A DNA stretch of 34,191 nt from Cyclobacteriaceae bacterium (GTDB lineage: Bacteria > Bacteroidota > Bacteroidia > Cytophagales > Cyclobacteriaceae). Location of the stretch: contig JALSJD010000006.1 in assembly GCA_026989535.1 (NCBI GenBank), positions 1-34,191 of the forward strand, read 5' to 3'. Positions within the stretch are counted from its first letter, which is position 1, and the number at the start of each line of letters is the position of its first letter. The notes beneath the pieces were generated by a model. That model worked only from the letters and a program-made list of their open reading frames with translations, did not search any database and had not been told where the DNA came from. Position numbers and translations under genes: made by a program. Below, piece by piece: positions 15,382-25,219 of this stretch.

Positions 15382-16308
15382 ATGGAAAACTCTGACCCCG
15401 GTTATCATCAATTTTTAGAAGGCTGGCATCAAATTATGATCATCGCTTCAATAGCGGCTGTAGCAATTGCTTTTACCTTTTTATTTATTCATTATATTAA
15501 GCTTTCGGCCATTAAAACTTATAAAGGCAAATACGATTATCTTAAATTAAACAGAATAAAAGCCTACCAGTTTTTTTACTTTGCCTTGGCGGCAGCGGTA
15601 TTTTTTATCGGTAATACCGTTGGCGACTCTACTATAGAAAAAAGTTTAATGTACATTTTTGTACGGCTTTTTATGAGTTTATGTGTTGGGGTATTAATCG
15701 GTTATATAATTTATTTAATACTCAAATTTTACTACCCAACATCTTTAGAAAAAAAACTAACTGTGTTAAGGTACACGCCACGTATTTCTAAGGCGGGCAA
15801 CGAAATGCACTTACTAAGCGAAGAGGAAGAGGATGTTCATTTAGATGAAGGCATGCAAGCAGAAGAAAATGTGTTTTCGATAGACTATGATGTGTGGGTA
15901 GATGAAGAAACAGGAGAGGTGCAAATTGAAAAGTACTTAGGTTACTTAGAGGCACTGGAATGTGGCTCTTGTGGGTTTAGAACTTTAAAGCTTGAAAAAG
16001 AAGAAATTCTAACACCGGCAACCGAAAGTACCGAAGGAAAACTGCTTAAAAATTATAAGTGTACGTATTGCCAATCGGTAAGAACCACCCAGCATACCAT
16101 TGCAAAAATATTAAAATCAGAAAACGACTATAAACTGCCCACCGATTACGTACTCAAAGGTCAGCGAAAAGTAAAATCTATTATGGTCGAAATTATATCT
16201 ACCAAAGGAGATAAAAAGGAATTTTTCTTCCAAAGCACTAAGCAGGCAAGCGATTTCTTAAAAAACTTTGATTTTGATGGGGGAAACCCTGATGAAATAA
16301 AGTTTTAA
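15382..16308 (+). CDS. Membrane protein with C-terminal zinc-ribbon, unknown function
   Basis: A 308-residue protein I do not recognise as a named family. Three membrane helices occupy the N-terminal part (about residues 13-36, 54-74 and 89-113). A cytosolic region follows with an acidic patch (LLSEEEEDVH). Two CxxC pairs (CGSC at 194-197 and CTYC at 227-230) likely hold one zinc in a rubredoxin/zinc-ribbon-like knuckle. It lies 137 bases before the Tsp protease gene on the same strand. A regulatory or scaffold role in the envelope is possible but not shown. Confidence 0.7.
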   Translation: MENSDPGYHQFLEGWHQIMIIASIAAVAIAFTFLFIHYIKLSAIKTYKGKYDYLKLNRIKAYQFFYFALAAAVFFIGNTVGDSTIEKSLMYIFVRLFMSLCVGVLIGYIIYLILKFYYPTSLEKKLTVLRYTPRISKAGNEMHLLSEEEEDVHLDEGMQAEENVFSIDYDVWVDEETGEVQIEKYLGYLEALECGSCGFRTLKLEKEEILTPATESTEGKLLKNYKCTYCQSVRTTQHTIAKILKSENDYKLPTDYVLKGQRKVKSIMVEIISTKGDKKEFFFQSTKQASDFLKNFDFDGGNPDEIKF

Positions 16309-16406
16309 TACCTATCCTAAACCTAACCTTTTTGTTAAAGAATAGAGGTATAAATATCCGTTTATAAAAAAAGAAGAACCCAAAACGGTATAATCGTATA
16401 ATCTAT

Positions 16407-16414
16407 TAGATTTG
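16407..16414 (+). promoter_or_regulatory. -7 box match upstream of the Tsp protease gene
   Basis: TAGATTTG matches the Bacteroidota -7 consensus TAnnTTTG exactly and lies 31 bases before the GTG start at 16446. No clear -33 TTG is seen at the right distance. Confidence 0.35.
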
Positions 16415-16445
16415 TAAATTATTTAGTAGAGAACCGACAAAGATT

Positions 16446-18575
16446 GTGAGAATTAGCGAAAAAATGAAGAAGAGATTAGTAATTATAATACCCATCATAC
16501 TTGCTTTGGCAAGTTTTGCATTACTGCCAATAAACAAAGATATTAGCTTTGATAAGGTTAGTGATATTCCAAAATTTGAGCTAGAATATCAGATTAATGA
16601 TACCATTAAAGTAGTATACCCTGAAGCCAAAAATGTAAATGAGACGGTATTAATCACCGAACTTCTTAAACGGTTTCATTACAAAAAAGTACCCTTAAAC
16701 GATTCGCTCTCTAGCGTTATTTACACTAATTATTTAGAAAACTTAGATAATACCAAACTCTATTTTAGAACTTCTGATATTGCCTCTTTTGATAAGTATA
16801 AATTTGAAATTGATGATATGCTTAAAGCAGGTAATATTGAGGTACCATACCAAGTATTTGCCGTTTTTAAAGAGCGCTATTACGAGCGTATTGCTTATGT
16901 AAATCAACTTTTTGAACGCGATTTTGATTTTAGCAAGAAGGAATTTTTTGATTTGGATCGCAAAGAGGCAACGTATCCAAAATCCATAGCAGCTCAAGAC
17001 GAACTTTGGAGAAAGTACATAAAAAGTGAAATACTGAATTATGTATTAGACGATAAAACGCAAGAAGAGGCCAAAGAGATACTAATTAAACGATATAAGC
17101 GCTACAAAACAGCTATGCAGCAGTATAATAGTGCCGATATCTACCAAATTTTTATGAATAGCTATATGGAGTCGCTCGACCCGCATACCAGCTATTTTAA
17201 CCCCATTACTGCCGAAAACTTTGATATTGAAATGAGCAAATCACTGGAAGGGATTGGGGCTCGACTAAGCAAAGATGGAGATTATACCGTGGTGTATTCC
17301 ATTGTGCCAGGCGGCCCGGCCTTTAAAGGAAACGAGTTGCATGACAATGATAAAATCATAGGAGTTGCACAAGGCAAAGAGGGTGAAATGATAGATGTAG
17401 TTGGATGGCGAAATGATGATGTGGTGCAATTAATCAGAGGTAAAAAAGGAACATTAGTTCGATTAAATGTGCTAAAAGCCGAAGGGGGTGTTTCTTCTAA
17501 ACCTCAGGTAATAGAAATTGTACGCGATAAGATAAATTTAGAAGATGCACGAGCCGAAAGCCAAGTGTATGAGTTTATAAAAGAGGGAGAACCTTACCGA
17601 TTAGGGGTGGTAAATATCCCTTCGTTTTATAAAGATTTTAAAAATGCCAGCAGCGGAAATGCTGAGTTTAATAGTACCACCAGAGACGTTCAAAAACTAA
17701 TTGCAGACCTTAAAACAAAAGAAATTGATGGGTTGCTTATCGACTTACGAAGAAATGGGGGCGGAGCCTTAGACGAAGCCGTAGAGTTAACAGGTTTATT
17801 TGTAGATCATGGCCCGGTGGTACAGGTAAAAGACTATGTGAATAAAATACACCAAGAAGATGACAATAGTAATGAAGTATTTTATAATGGCCCCTTAACA
17901 GTACTTACCAGTAGGTTAAGTGCCTCGGCTTCTGAAATTTTTGCGGCCGCCATCCAAGATTATAGGCGAGGGGTAATTATTGGGGAGCAGTCTTTTGGCA
18001 AAGGAACCGTGCAGAGCTTAATTGGCTTGCAACAATACATACCAGAAGAAAAAGAAAAGCTTGGGCAGTTAAAATTAACAACAGCTAAATTTTATCGAAT
18101 AAATGGAGGCAGCACGCAGAATTTAGGAGTTACACCAGATGTAAAATTACCTTCGACATTTGACCACACAGAAGTAGGAGAGGCCTCGTATGCCAGTGCC
18201 CTTAAGTGGGACAAAATACCGGCTGCCAATTATAATTTAGATAATTCAGTTACGGATGAGTTTATCATTCAACTTAATCAAGCGTATAGCCTTAGAGCGA
18301 AATCGGATAAAGATTTACAAAACTTAATTGCGGATTTAGAAAAACTCAAAGAGCGCAGAGGCATTAAAAAGGTTAGCTTAAACGAAGCAGAGAGAAGAAC
18401 CCAACTAGAGGAAGAAGAAAAAGCCCAACCTACTGTTGATGAGCTAGACTCCGCTGCTTACTCAAAAGAAGGCCTCACAAGTGAAACTTCAGAAAAAACA
18501 CTTAAACTAAAAGATGTGTATTTAGAAGAAAGCTTACTTATTTTAGCAGATGTTGTAAGTTTAGCAGACGCATAA
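16446..18575 (+). CDS. prc: Carboxy-terminal processing protease, Tsp/Prc type (S41A)
   Basis: A 709-residue periplasmic protease. A signal peptide or anchor begins at the GTG start or at the internal ATG at 16464 (KKRLVIIIPIILALASFAL). The DUF3340-like N-terminal part contains YMESLDPHTSYFNP, the PDZ domain covers about residues 255-350, and the S41 core has GLLIDLRRNGGGALDEA. The catalytic Ser lies in SASASE (residues 492-497) and the Lys in FGKGTVQ (Lys519). The C-terminal DUF3340/helical tail is present. It probably trims envelope proteins or peptidoglycan enzymes. Confidence 0.93.
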   Translation: MRISEKMKKRLVIIIPIILALASFALLPINKDISFDKVSDIPKFELEYQINDTIKVVYPEAKNVNETVLITELLKRFHYKKVPLNDSLSSVIYTNYLENLDNTKLYFRTSDIASFDKYKFEIDDMLKAGNIEVPYQVFAVFKERYYERIAYVNQLFERDFDFSKKEFFDLDRKEATYPKSIAAQDELWRKYIKSEILNYVLDDKTQEEAKEILIKRYKRYKTAMQQYNSADIYQIFMNSYMESLDPHTSYFNPITAENFDIEMSKSLEGIGARLSKDGDYTVVYSIVPGGPAFKGNELHDNDKIIGVAQGKEGEMIDVVGWRNDDVVQLIRGKKGTLVRLNVLKAEGGVSSKPQVIEIVRDKINLEDARAESQVYEFIKEGEPYRLGVVNIPSFYKDFKNASSGNAEFNSTTRDVQKLIADLKTKEIDGLLIDLRRNGGGALDEAVELTGLFVDHGPVVQVKDYVNKIHQEDDNSNEVFYNGPLTVLTSRLSASASEIFAAAIQDYRRGVIIGEQSFGKGTVQSLIGLQQYIPEEKEKLGQLKLTTAKFYRINGGSTQNLGVTPDVKLPSTFDHTEVGEASYASALKWDKIPAANYNLDNSVTDEFIIQLNQAYSLRAKSDKDLQNLIADLEKLKERRGIKKVSLNEAERRTQLEEEEKAQPTVDELDSAAYSKEGLTSETSEKTLKLKDVYLEESLLILADVVSLADA

Positions 18576-18642
18576 ATGTAGCATTTTACACGAGTGTATT
18601 TTCGCTTGGCTTTGAATTAATAGAGGTTTCCTTAAGCACTAA

Positions 18643-21600
18643 ATGAACGAAGAGCTCTTAATATTAATAGTTCGCTTATTTGCCATTGTCGCAAAAGAGC
18701 GAATTACCGAAGACGAACGTAATAATCTCAAAGAATTTCTTCTTATTCATGTTTCTCATGATAGTATTTCGCATTTTATCGAAGTATTTGATACAGAAAT
18801 AGATAAAATAACGGAGCACCACGACCTGGCCGATACCAATTTAGAAACAGCCGAATACATAGCCGACTGGGCAAAAGTACTTGACATTTGCAAGGTTATT
18901 AACGAAAGCCTTACCAAGCAGCAAAAGCTCGTATTGCTGTTAAAGCTTATTGAGCTAATGCTTCAAGACGGTCAAATATCTGAGCGGCAAAGCAATCTAA
19001 TCTTCTATATAAGCGAAGCCATTCATATTACGCAAAAAGAGACTGATTTAATCAAACTTTTTTTACTTGGCCAAGAGGTTGAAGACCTTGACTGCAAAGA
19101 GATTTTAATTGTTGATGAAGGGTCTGCCCCTCATCAACAAAAATCTGTGCATATCGTTTCGCGCAACCTTACAGGTATGATGGTGGTATTGCGAATTGCC
19201 GATGCGGATACTTATTTTATTAAGTACTTAGGCATCTCTAACCTTACCTTAAACGGCAATCATTTTAGAAGTAGAAAGGTGTATGTTTTTCCTACGGGCA
19301 GCAGTATTAGAGGCAATAAAATACAGCCTATTTACTACAGCGATGTTGTTTCTAAGTTTTTAAAGGAAGAATCTGTTCATAAAATCTCATTTGAGGCAAA
19401 AGATATCCACTATGCGTTTAAATCTGGTGTGGTTGGGCTTCAGAACATAAATATTGCAGAAGAAGGGGGCAAACTAGTGGGCATAATGGGTGCTTCAGGC
19501 TCTGGCAAGTCAACCTTATTAAGCATTTTAGATGGCAGCTCTGAGCCAACCCAAGGCACCGTATTATTAAATGGCAAAGATTTATACAAAGATGCTAAAA
19601 GCCTTCGTGGAGTAATAGGATTAGTGCCTCAAGACGATTTTTTGCTTGAAGAGTTATCGGTTTATCAAAATCTGTATTATGCAGCTCGCCTTACGTTTGG
19701 CAATCACAGCATCGAAAAAACACATAACTTAGTGCAAAGCACTTTAAAGAGCTTGGGCTTATCCGAAATTAAAGATTTACAAGTGGGCTCGACTTTGGAT
19801 AAAACTATAAGTGGCGGCCAACGAAAACGGCTGAATATAGGACTTGAGCTGCTTCGTAAACCAAGCATTTTATTTGTAGATGAACCTACCTCCGGGCTTT
19901 CGTCTAACGATTCCATAAATATTATGGATTTGCTTAAAGAGTTATCGTTGCAGGGCAAACTTATTTTTGTCGTTATCCACCAACCTTCGTCCGATATATT
20001 TAAAATGTTTGATCGGCTTATTATTTTAGATGTTGGGGGGTATCAAGTGTATTATGGCAACCCGGTTGAAGCCTTGGTGTATTTTAAAACCATTGTAAAT
20101 ATGGTTAATAAAGACCAAGGCGCATGTATGGAATGCGGCAATATAAAATCCGAACAAATTTTTAACATTTTAGAAAATAAAGTTGTTAATGAATATGGCC
20201 GTTTTACCGATAATCGAAGGATTTCTGCAGCTAAATGGTACGAATACTTTACTAAAAAAATTACCCTTCCTCAAGTAGAACAATCCAAAGAGCCCATTAA
20301 AATTACGCAAAAAAACCCAGGGCATTTTCAGCAAATGAAAATTTTTGGCATTAGAGACATTCGCACCAAACTTGCCAATAAACAATACCTGTTTATTACG
20401 TTTTTAGAGGCACCTGTATTGGCTCTTTTTTTAGGGTTGCTTATTCGTTATTACGAAAATCTAAATGGTGATTCTTCGTACTCATTTATGAATAATGATA
20501 ATATCCCTGTTTATTTTTTTATGACGGTTATCATTGCTCTTTTTATGGGCCTTACACTAAGTGCAGAGGAGCTGATTAAAGACCGTAAAATGCTCCAAAG
20601 AGAATCATTTTTACATTTAAGTAGAGCGAGCTATTTGGCCTCTAAAATTGCCGTGCAATTTTCTATATCGGCTGTGCAAACATTGAGCTTTGTAATTATT
20701 GGCAACCTTATTTTGCAAGTTAATGGGATGACGCTCTCTATGTGGGCCATTATGTTTTTTACGGCAGGTTTTGCCAATTTGCTTGGGCTAAACATATCTT
20801 CGGCCTTTAAATCGGCTGTAACGGTATATATATTAATTCCCTTATTAGTTATTCCGCAATTGGTACTAAGTGGCGTAATTATAAGTTTTGATAAGTTTAA
20901 CCCCCAACTTAGCAATTTGGATAAAGTACCGGCTGTGGGCAATTTAATGGCCTCGAGGTGGGCATTTGAAGCACTGGCAGTTACCCAGTTTAAACATAAT
21001 GCCTATAATAGGCAGTTTTATAATTATACTAGAGAAATTGCCTTGGCAGATTATTATGCCACCTATTATGTGCCAAGGCTCGAAACTCATTTATCCAAAG
21101 TGAGTAATAAATTTGACATTTTAGCAAACAACCCCGACTCGTTAAAAATTGTTAAGAGTCATTTAATCCTTTTAAAAAATGAGATAGATAAGCAGCTTAA
21201 AATGGTGGGTGCTAACCAATTTAAGAATGCCGATTCCATTGATTTATCAACTTTTAATAGAGAAATATACCAAGAAACTGAACTTTTTTTAGCCACTCTA
21301 AAAACATATTACCGCAATAAGCACCAACGATGGTCGAGTGAACTGGATAGCATTAAACATTTACTAACAGATACCCCTAATGGCTTGCAATTGCAGCAGT
21401 TTTTAAGAGCTCGTAACTATAATGCATCACTTAGCAATATGCTCGAAGGCAAAGGGGCAACTACCCGAATTGCGGAAGGAAAGGGGAAGATTATTCAAAA
21501 GATATACCCTATTTATTACCGACCTGACGAATCGAAATTTTTAGATATTGCTACCCGGTTTTATGCCCCCGAAAAGGTAATTGCCTATAAAAAAATGGAA

Positions 21601-21744
21601 ACCCTATATGCTAATTTACTTGTTATTATACTTATGACTATGTTTTTAACCATTAGCTTGTATTTTGATTGGCTCCGTAAACTAATGAACTGGATTGAGG
21701 ACTTTAAGCTGAATAGAAAGTATAAGCAAAGGGGCTTACGATGA
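18643..21744 (+). CDS. ABCG-like ABC-2 transporter with N-terminal TerB-like and FHA-like regions
   Basis: A 1033-residue single-chain transporter. Residues 1 to about 150 are helical with the acidic pattern of TerB-like domains (ITEDERNNLKEFLL, DGQISERQSNLI). Residues about 165-245 look like a small beta domain, possibly FHA-like. The ATPase follows: Walker A GASGSGKST (about 281-290), signature SGGQRKRLNIGLEL (about 388), Walker B ILFVDEPTSGLSS and the H-loop VVIHQPSSD. After a linker, a membrane block runs from about residue 585 to 740, then a roughly 230-residue extracytoplasmic helical domain (about 755-985), then a final membrane helix (about 988-1006). The ATPase-before-membrane order matches ABCG/White exporters. 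The substrate is unknown. Confidence 0.85.
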   Translation: MNEELLILIVRLFAIVAKERITEDERNNLKEFLLIHVSHDSISHFIEVFDTEIDKITEHHDLADTNLETAEYIADWAKVLDICKVINESLTKQQKLVLLLKLIELMLQDGQISERQSNLIFYISEAIHITQKETDLIKLFLLGQEVEDLDCKEILIVDEGSAPHQQKSVHIVSRNLTGMMVVLRIADADTYFIKYLGISNLTLNGNHFRSRKVYVFPTGSSIRGNKIQPIYYSDVVSKFLKEESVHKISFEAKDIHYAFKSGVVGLQNINIAEEGGKLVGIMGASGSGKSTLLSILDGSSEPTQGTVLLNGKDLYKDAKSLRGVIGLVPQDDFLLEELSVYQNLYYAARLTFGNHSIEKTHNLVQSTLKSLGLSEIKDLQVGSTLDKTISGGQRKRLNIGLELLRKPSILFVDEPTSGLSSNDSINIMDLLKELSLQGKLIFVVIHQPSSDIFKMFDRLIILDVGGYQVYYGNPVEALVYFKTIVNMVNKDQGACMECGNIKSEQIFNILENKVVNEYGRFTDNRRISAAKWYEYFTKKITLPQVEQSKEPIKITQKNPGHFQQMKIFGIRDIRTKLANKQYLFITFLEAPVLALFLGLLIRYYENLNGDSSYSFMNNDNIPVYFFMTVIIALFMGLTLSAEELIKDRKMLQRESFLHLSRASYLASKIAVQFSISAVQTLSFVIIGNLILQVNGMTLSMWAIMFFTAGFANLLGLNISSAFKSAVTVYILIPLLVIPQLVLSGVIISFDKFNPQLSNLDKVPAVGNLMASRWAFEALAVTQFKHNAYNRQFYNYTREIALADYYATYYVPRLETHLSKVSNKFDILANNPDSLKIVKSHLILLKNEIDKQLKMVGANQFKNADSIDLSTFNREIYQETELFLATLKTYYRNKHQRWSSELDSIKHLLTDTPNGLQLQQFLRARNYNASLSNMLEGKGATTRIAEGKGKIIQKIYPIYYRPDESKFLDIATRFYAPEKVIAYKKMETLYANLLVIILMTMFLTISLYFDWLRKLMNWIEDFKLNRKYKQRGLR

Positions 21745-21756
21745 GGTTTAATATAT

Positions 21757-21767
21757 TAGCCTCCTAA
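21757..21767. repeat. Possible IS terminal repeat, left copy
   Basis: TAGCCTCCTAA lies 37 bases before an IS3-type orfA remnant and 13 bases after the ABC transporter stop. Its exact reverse complement is found at 31026-31036. An 11-base match alone is weak in 34 kb, but the position at the edge of an IS remnant gives it weight. Confidence 0.4.
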
Positions 21768-21803
21768 TTGGTCGGACATAATTATAGTTTTAAATTAGTA
21801 ATT

Positions 21804-21955
21804 ATGTCAAGTAAAAAGAGAAAATTTAGTAAAGAAGACAAACTCCAAATAATAAAAGAAGCCTCAGAGCAAGGAGAGTAAAGGTAACCTTAGACAAACA
21901 CGGTATTTTCCTGCCTCTTATTATAGCTGGAAAAGCAATCTGGAGGGAAATGGAC
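21804..21955 (+). pseudogene. IS3-family orfA transposase remnant, frameshifted
   Basis: The ATG at 21804 opens SSKKRKFSKEDKLQIIKEA, the HTH of an IS3-type OrfA. The frame breaks after EQGE; shifted frames continue VTLDKHGIF and then PASYYSWKSNLE, which is the expected order of this family's conserved PxSYYxWK motif. At least two frameshifts exist and no orfB remains. The remnant runs directly into the Rhs reading frame near 21950. Confidence 0.75.
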
Positions 21956-21983
21956 TAATGTAACTGCACAAAACGAAAACCCT

Positions 21984-24800
21984 ATGGGCACGTGGGAAAT
22001 GGACTATGAAGATGCCCAATTAACCCAAACTACCAATGCAGTTTATAGCACAGAAACCACTAACTTTACCACAGTAAAAGGGCAAGTAACCGCCAGTAGG
22101 GTGAAAAACCTAGACGATAACAATTGGCTAAAAACAGTAATGTATTACGATGATAGATACAGAGTGATTCAAACAGTAGCAGATAATAATTTGGGAGGAA
22201 AGGATAGGGTAAGCAACCTCTATGATTTTGTAGGAAAGGTACTCCAAACTAAAAGCACGCATACTGCTGGTACAGCTACAAATGAAATCTTAGCAACCCA
22301 TACCTACGACCACGCTGGCAGGTTGTTAGAGGTAAAACAGCAACTCAATACCGAAGATGAAATTATACTGATTGCCAATGATTACAACGAGCTGGGCGAG
22401 CTGATTGAAAAAAACCTACACTCCGAAGATGATGGAACAACCTTTGCCCAAAGTGTGGATTACCGCTATAATATTAGAGGGTGGTTGACAAGCATAAATG
22501 ATAATACATTAAGCGATGGAGAAAACGATTATTTTGGGATGGAACTTTTGTATAATAACCAGGATGTTTCTTTAGGAAACAGTTCTTTATTCAACGGAAA
22601 TATATCCGCAGTTAAATGGACATCAGGCGTAAATGGAAGTGAGCAGCAAGCCTACACCTACAGTTACGACCCGATGAACCGCATTACCAATGCAACTTCT
22701 AAAAAACTAGATGTTGCTTGGCTATCGGGTGCAACCAATATGAGTGTGGGAGGTTATGATTTAAATGGGAATATTCTCTCACTTACACGAAACGGAGCCA
22801 ATGGTGTAATGGATAACATGACTTATGCGTATGGAACGAAAGGAAACCAATTGCAGTCGGTAACGGATGCAGGAGATATTACCCAAGGTTTTAAAGATGG
22901 GAACACCACAGGCAACGATTACGATTATGACGGTAATGGCAATATGACCGAAGATAAAAACAAAGACATTACCGCCATCGAATACAACCACCTGAACTTA
23001 CCGGGCAAGGTAACAAAAGGAAGAGGCGAATACATAAAATACGTTTATGATGCCACAGGCATAAAACTGGCACAAGAAGTATATAATGCCAGTAATGAAT
23101 TACAAAAGCGTACCGACTACGCAGGTCAGTTTATCTATGAAACGATTGAAACAGGGCAAGCTGAACTTCAATTTATCCAAACTGCCGAAGGAAGAATCAT
23201 CCCCGGACCTGTTCCGGGGTCTCCCGTAGAATATCAATACCATTTAAAAGACCACTTAGGCAATACACGGGTAAGCTTTACTACCAAAGATGAAACAGAT
23301 ACCTATTTGGCTACTATGGAAACCGAATACAGAGCCTATGAAACAGCCACCTTTACCAATGTAGAAGAAACCGACAAGCAAGACCAGTTATTTAATAATA
23401 CCCCACCCGATGCCAACGTGGCTATACCCGCTTATTCGGCTATGCTTAATAGTGTAGCCACCCAAATAATGGGCCCGGCAAAAAGTATTAGCGTAGCTCC
23501 GGGCGATGTACTAAATTTAGAAGTATGGGTAAAATATGCCACTGCATCCTATAACGGAAACGGAGATAAGGTACTGGCAAATACTATGTTGGCAGCCATA
23601 GCAACAGCCTTTACACCCGTAGGAGCTACTGCAGAAGTAGCACAGCAAATATTAGATCAGTTTACAGCAGCAGGCGCAGGTGCATTAAGCCCGGCAGCCA
23701 ATACCGATGCTCCGGCAGCGTATTTAAATTACCTACTGTTCGATACTAACTACCTACTCATCCAAAGTGGTTTTGAAGGCATAAGCACCGCAGCAGAAGG
23801 CAGTTTTGAAAAACTGGAAACCATTCCCCCTGTTTCCATCACCGAAGCAGGCTATTTATACATATATGTAAGCAACGAAGATGCTGCCAATATAAATGTA
23901 TATTTTGATGATTTAAAAATTACCCACACCAAAAGCAAGATTGTTCAGATGGATAGCTACTATCCCTTTGGGCTCGCCTTTAATGAGTTTAAAAGAGAGA
24001 ACTCTAAAAAGAATAATTTCCTTTTTCATAATCAGACTGAATTGATAGAAGACCTTGATTTAAATTGGTATCACTTCAAATATCGTATGCATAATCCAGC
24101 GATAGGAAGATTCTTTAATGTTGATCCGCTGGCAGATAGCTATGTGTATAATAGTCCTTATGCATTTGCAGAAAACAAGTTAGGAATGGGTATTGAGTTA
24201 GAAGGTGCGGAACTTCTCCCTTTTCCTTGGCTGTCAGCCGGGATGGCTTTTTCAAGGCCTTCTCCGATGATTAGACCTGTAATTGAAACTGTTGTTAAAA
24301 CGGGAGTAACTCGACCAAAGTGGAATCCAAGTAGCTCTGTTGGCGAAAATCTTGGTCGTTTTGCTCGAGTAGGTCGACAAGCGCATTCCGAAAGACAAGC
24401 TGAATGGAGAGTTGATGGAATTAAAACAGAACAGCAATTAGGTAAAGGAAACAGAGCAGATGGAGTAAAAATTGAACAAGGAGCTGATGGTGTAAAGCGT
24501 GGTATTATTAGGGAATTAAAGCCAAATAGTAAAAACGGAAAAAGAGCTGGTAAAGCACAACTTAATCGCTATGTAAAAGGAGCTCAAAAGAAATACCCTG
24601 ATGTAGCAGAGTGGCAGCCAGAGCTAGAATTATATCAAATGCTTAATGTGGTTCCAAATAATGAAGGGACAAATTCAATAGTACCCAAAAACATTCAACC
24701 TGTAGCGCCATTTATTATACCAAGTGATAATACTAATATTGCTCCCAGTCCTAAAACCAAGACAGCCAATCCTTGTGCGGTAGAAGGAGCTTGTTCTTAG
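21984..24800 (+). CDS. Rhs/YD-repeat polymorphic toxin, 5'-truncated, nuclease-like tip
   Basis: A 938-residue Rhs protein, far shorter than full-length members; the N-terminal delivery part is missing. The same frame is open upstream to about 21922 (giving TNVTAQNENP) until it hits the IS3 remnant, so the visible ATG is only the first Met after a junction. YD repeats are visible (YDLNGNILSLTRNG, YDYDGNGNMTED, YVYDATGIKLAQ). The core ends with YHLKDHLGNTRVSF and GRFFNVDPLADSY (about 709-721). The tip starts after residue 741. It has RADGVK, IIRELKPNSKNG and GKAQLNRY, fitting a PD-(D/E)XK nuclease (D..ExK, then a Q-Y helix). The likely immunity gene faces it and overlaps its end by 4 bases. 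Delivery competence is doubtful without the N-terminus. Confidence 0.85.
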   Translation: MGTWEMDYEDAQLTQTTNAVYSTETTNFTTVKGQVTASRVKNLDDNNWLKTVMYYDDRYRVIQTVADNNLGGKDRVSNLYDFVGKVLQTKSTHTAGTATNEILATHTYDHAGRLLEVKQQLNTEDEIILIANDYNELGELIEKNLHSEDDGTTFAQSVDYRYNIRGWLTSINDNTLSDGENDYFGMELLYNNQDVSLGNSSLFNGNISAVKWTSGVNGSEQQAYTYSYDPMNRITNATSKKLDVAWLSGATNMSVGGYDLNGNILSLTRNGANGVMDNMTYAYGTKGNQLQSVTDAGDITQGFKDGNTTGNDYDYDGNGNMTEDKNKDITAIEYNHLNLPGKVTKGRGEYIKYVYDATGIKLAQEVYNASNELQKRTDYAGQFIYETIETGQAELQFIQTAEGRIIPGPVPGSPVEYQYHLKDHLGNTRVSFTTKDETDTYLATMETEYRAYETATFTNVEETDKQDQLFNNTPPDANVAIPAYSAMLNSVATQIMGPAKSISVAPGDVLNLEVWVKYATASYNGNGDKVLANTMLAAIATAFTPVGATAEVAQQILDQFTAAGAGALSPAANTDAPAAYLNYLLFDTNYLLIQSGFEGISTAAEGSFEKLETIPPVSITEAGYLYIYVSNEDAANINVYFDDLKITHTKSKIVQMDSYYPFGLAFNEFKRENSKKNNFLFHNQTELIEDLDLNWYHFKYRMHNPAIGRFFNVDPLADSYVYNSPYAFAENKLGMGIELEGAELLPFPWLSAGMAFSRPSPMIRPVIETVVKTGVTRPKWNPSSSVGENLGRFARVGRQAHSERQAEWRVDGIKTEQQLGKGNRADGVKIEQGADGVKRGIIRELKPNSKNGKRAGKAQLNRYVKGAQKKYPDVAEWQPELELYQMLNVVPNNEGTNSIVPKNIQPVAPFIIPSDNTNIAPSPKTKTANPCAVEGACS

Positions 24801-25210
24801 GAAATGATTTTAAGGGTAGTGAAAATTTTGCAAACAAGTTGATTAAGTTTTCGAACTGACTTGATATACTTCAAGTCAGTTGTTAGAGTTATAAATAACA
24901 TAATCTGCTTATGGCCAAGAACCCAGTTTAATTGAAGAATTTCTTCTTCTAGATTCTTGGTCATATATTGAATGGAATCATATTTTGATAACTGAGTAAT
25001 AATAGCATCAGGGTATTCTAGAATCTCCTTTTTATATTGATGATCTACATTGTAGGTATTATTATTCTTATTAACATATGCAGATATTTGAATTACTCCC
25101 TCAAGTTCATTTTCATTAAAAATAGTATATGTGTTATCTTCAAAGCTAAATTGCCATCCATCAGCAATAGCTAATTGAAATAGATTGTGAGTTGATTTTA
25201 AAATTTGCAT
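24797..25210 (-). CDS. Candidate immunity protein for the Rhs nuclease tip
   Basis: A 137-residue acidic cytosolic protein with no signal peptide. It overlaps the end of the toxin gene by 4 bases in convergent orientation, which is unusual because Rhs immunity genes normally follow on the same strand. The N-terminal pattern (NLFQLAIADGWQFSFEDNTYTIFNE then EGVIQISAYV) recalls the PsbP/Mog1-like, DUF3805-type immunity fold, with a C-terminal region of alternating strands. The family link is my impression and needs a profile search. Alternatively it could be unrelated cargo. Its own promoter would lie in the 9-base gap or within the XRE gene upstream, so it may be cotranscribed with that regulator. 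Confidence 0.6.
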   Translation of the reverse strand: MQILKSTHNLFQLAIADGWQFSFEDNTYTIFNENELEGVIQISAYVNKNNNTYNVDHQYKKEILEYPDAIITQLSKYDSIQYMTKNLEEEILQLNWVLGHKQIMLFITLTTDLKYIKSVRKLNQLVCKIFTTLKIIS

Positions 25211-25219
25211 AAACAGATA

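Noticed and set aside
21984-24800. Type VI secretion linkage of the Rhs gene
   Set aside because: No VgrG, Hcp, PAAR or chaperone gene is in the window and the N-terminus is missing, so the delivery route cannot be assigned.
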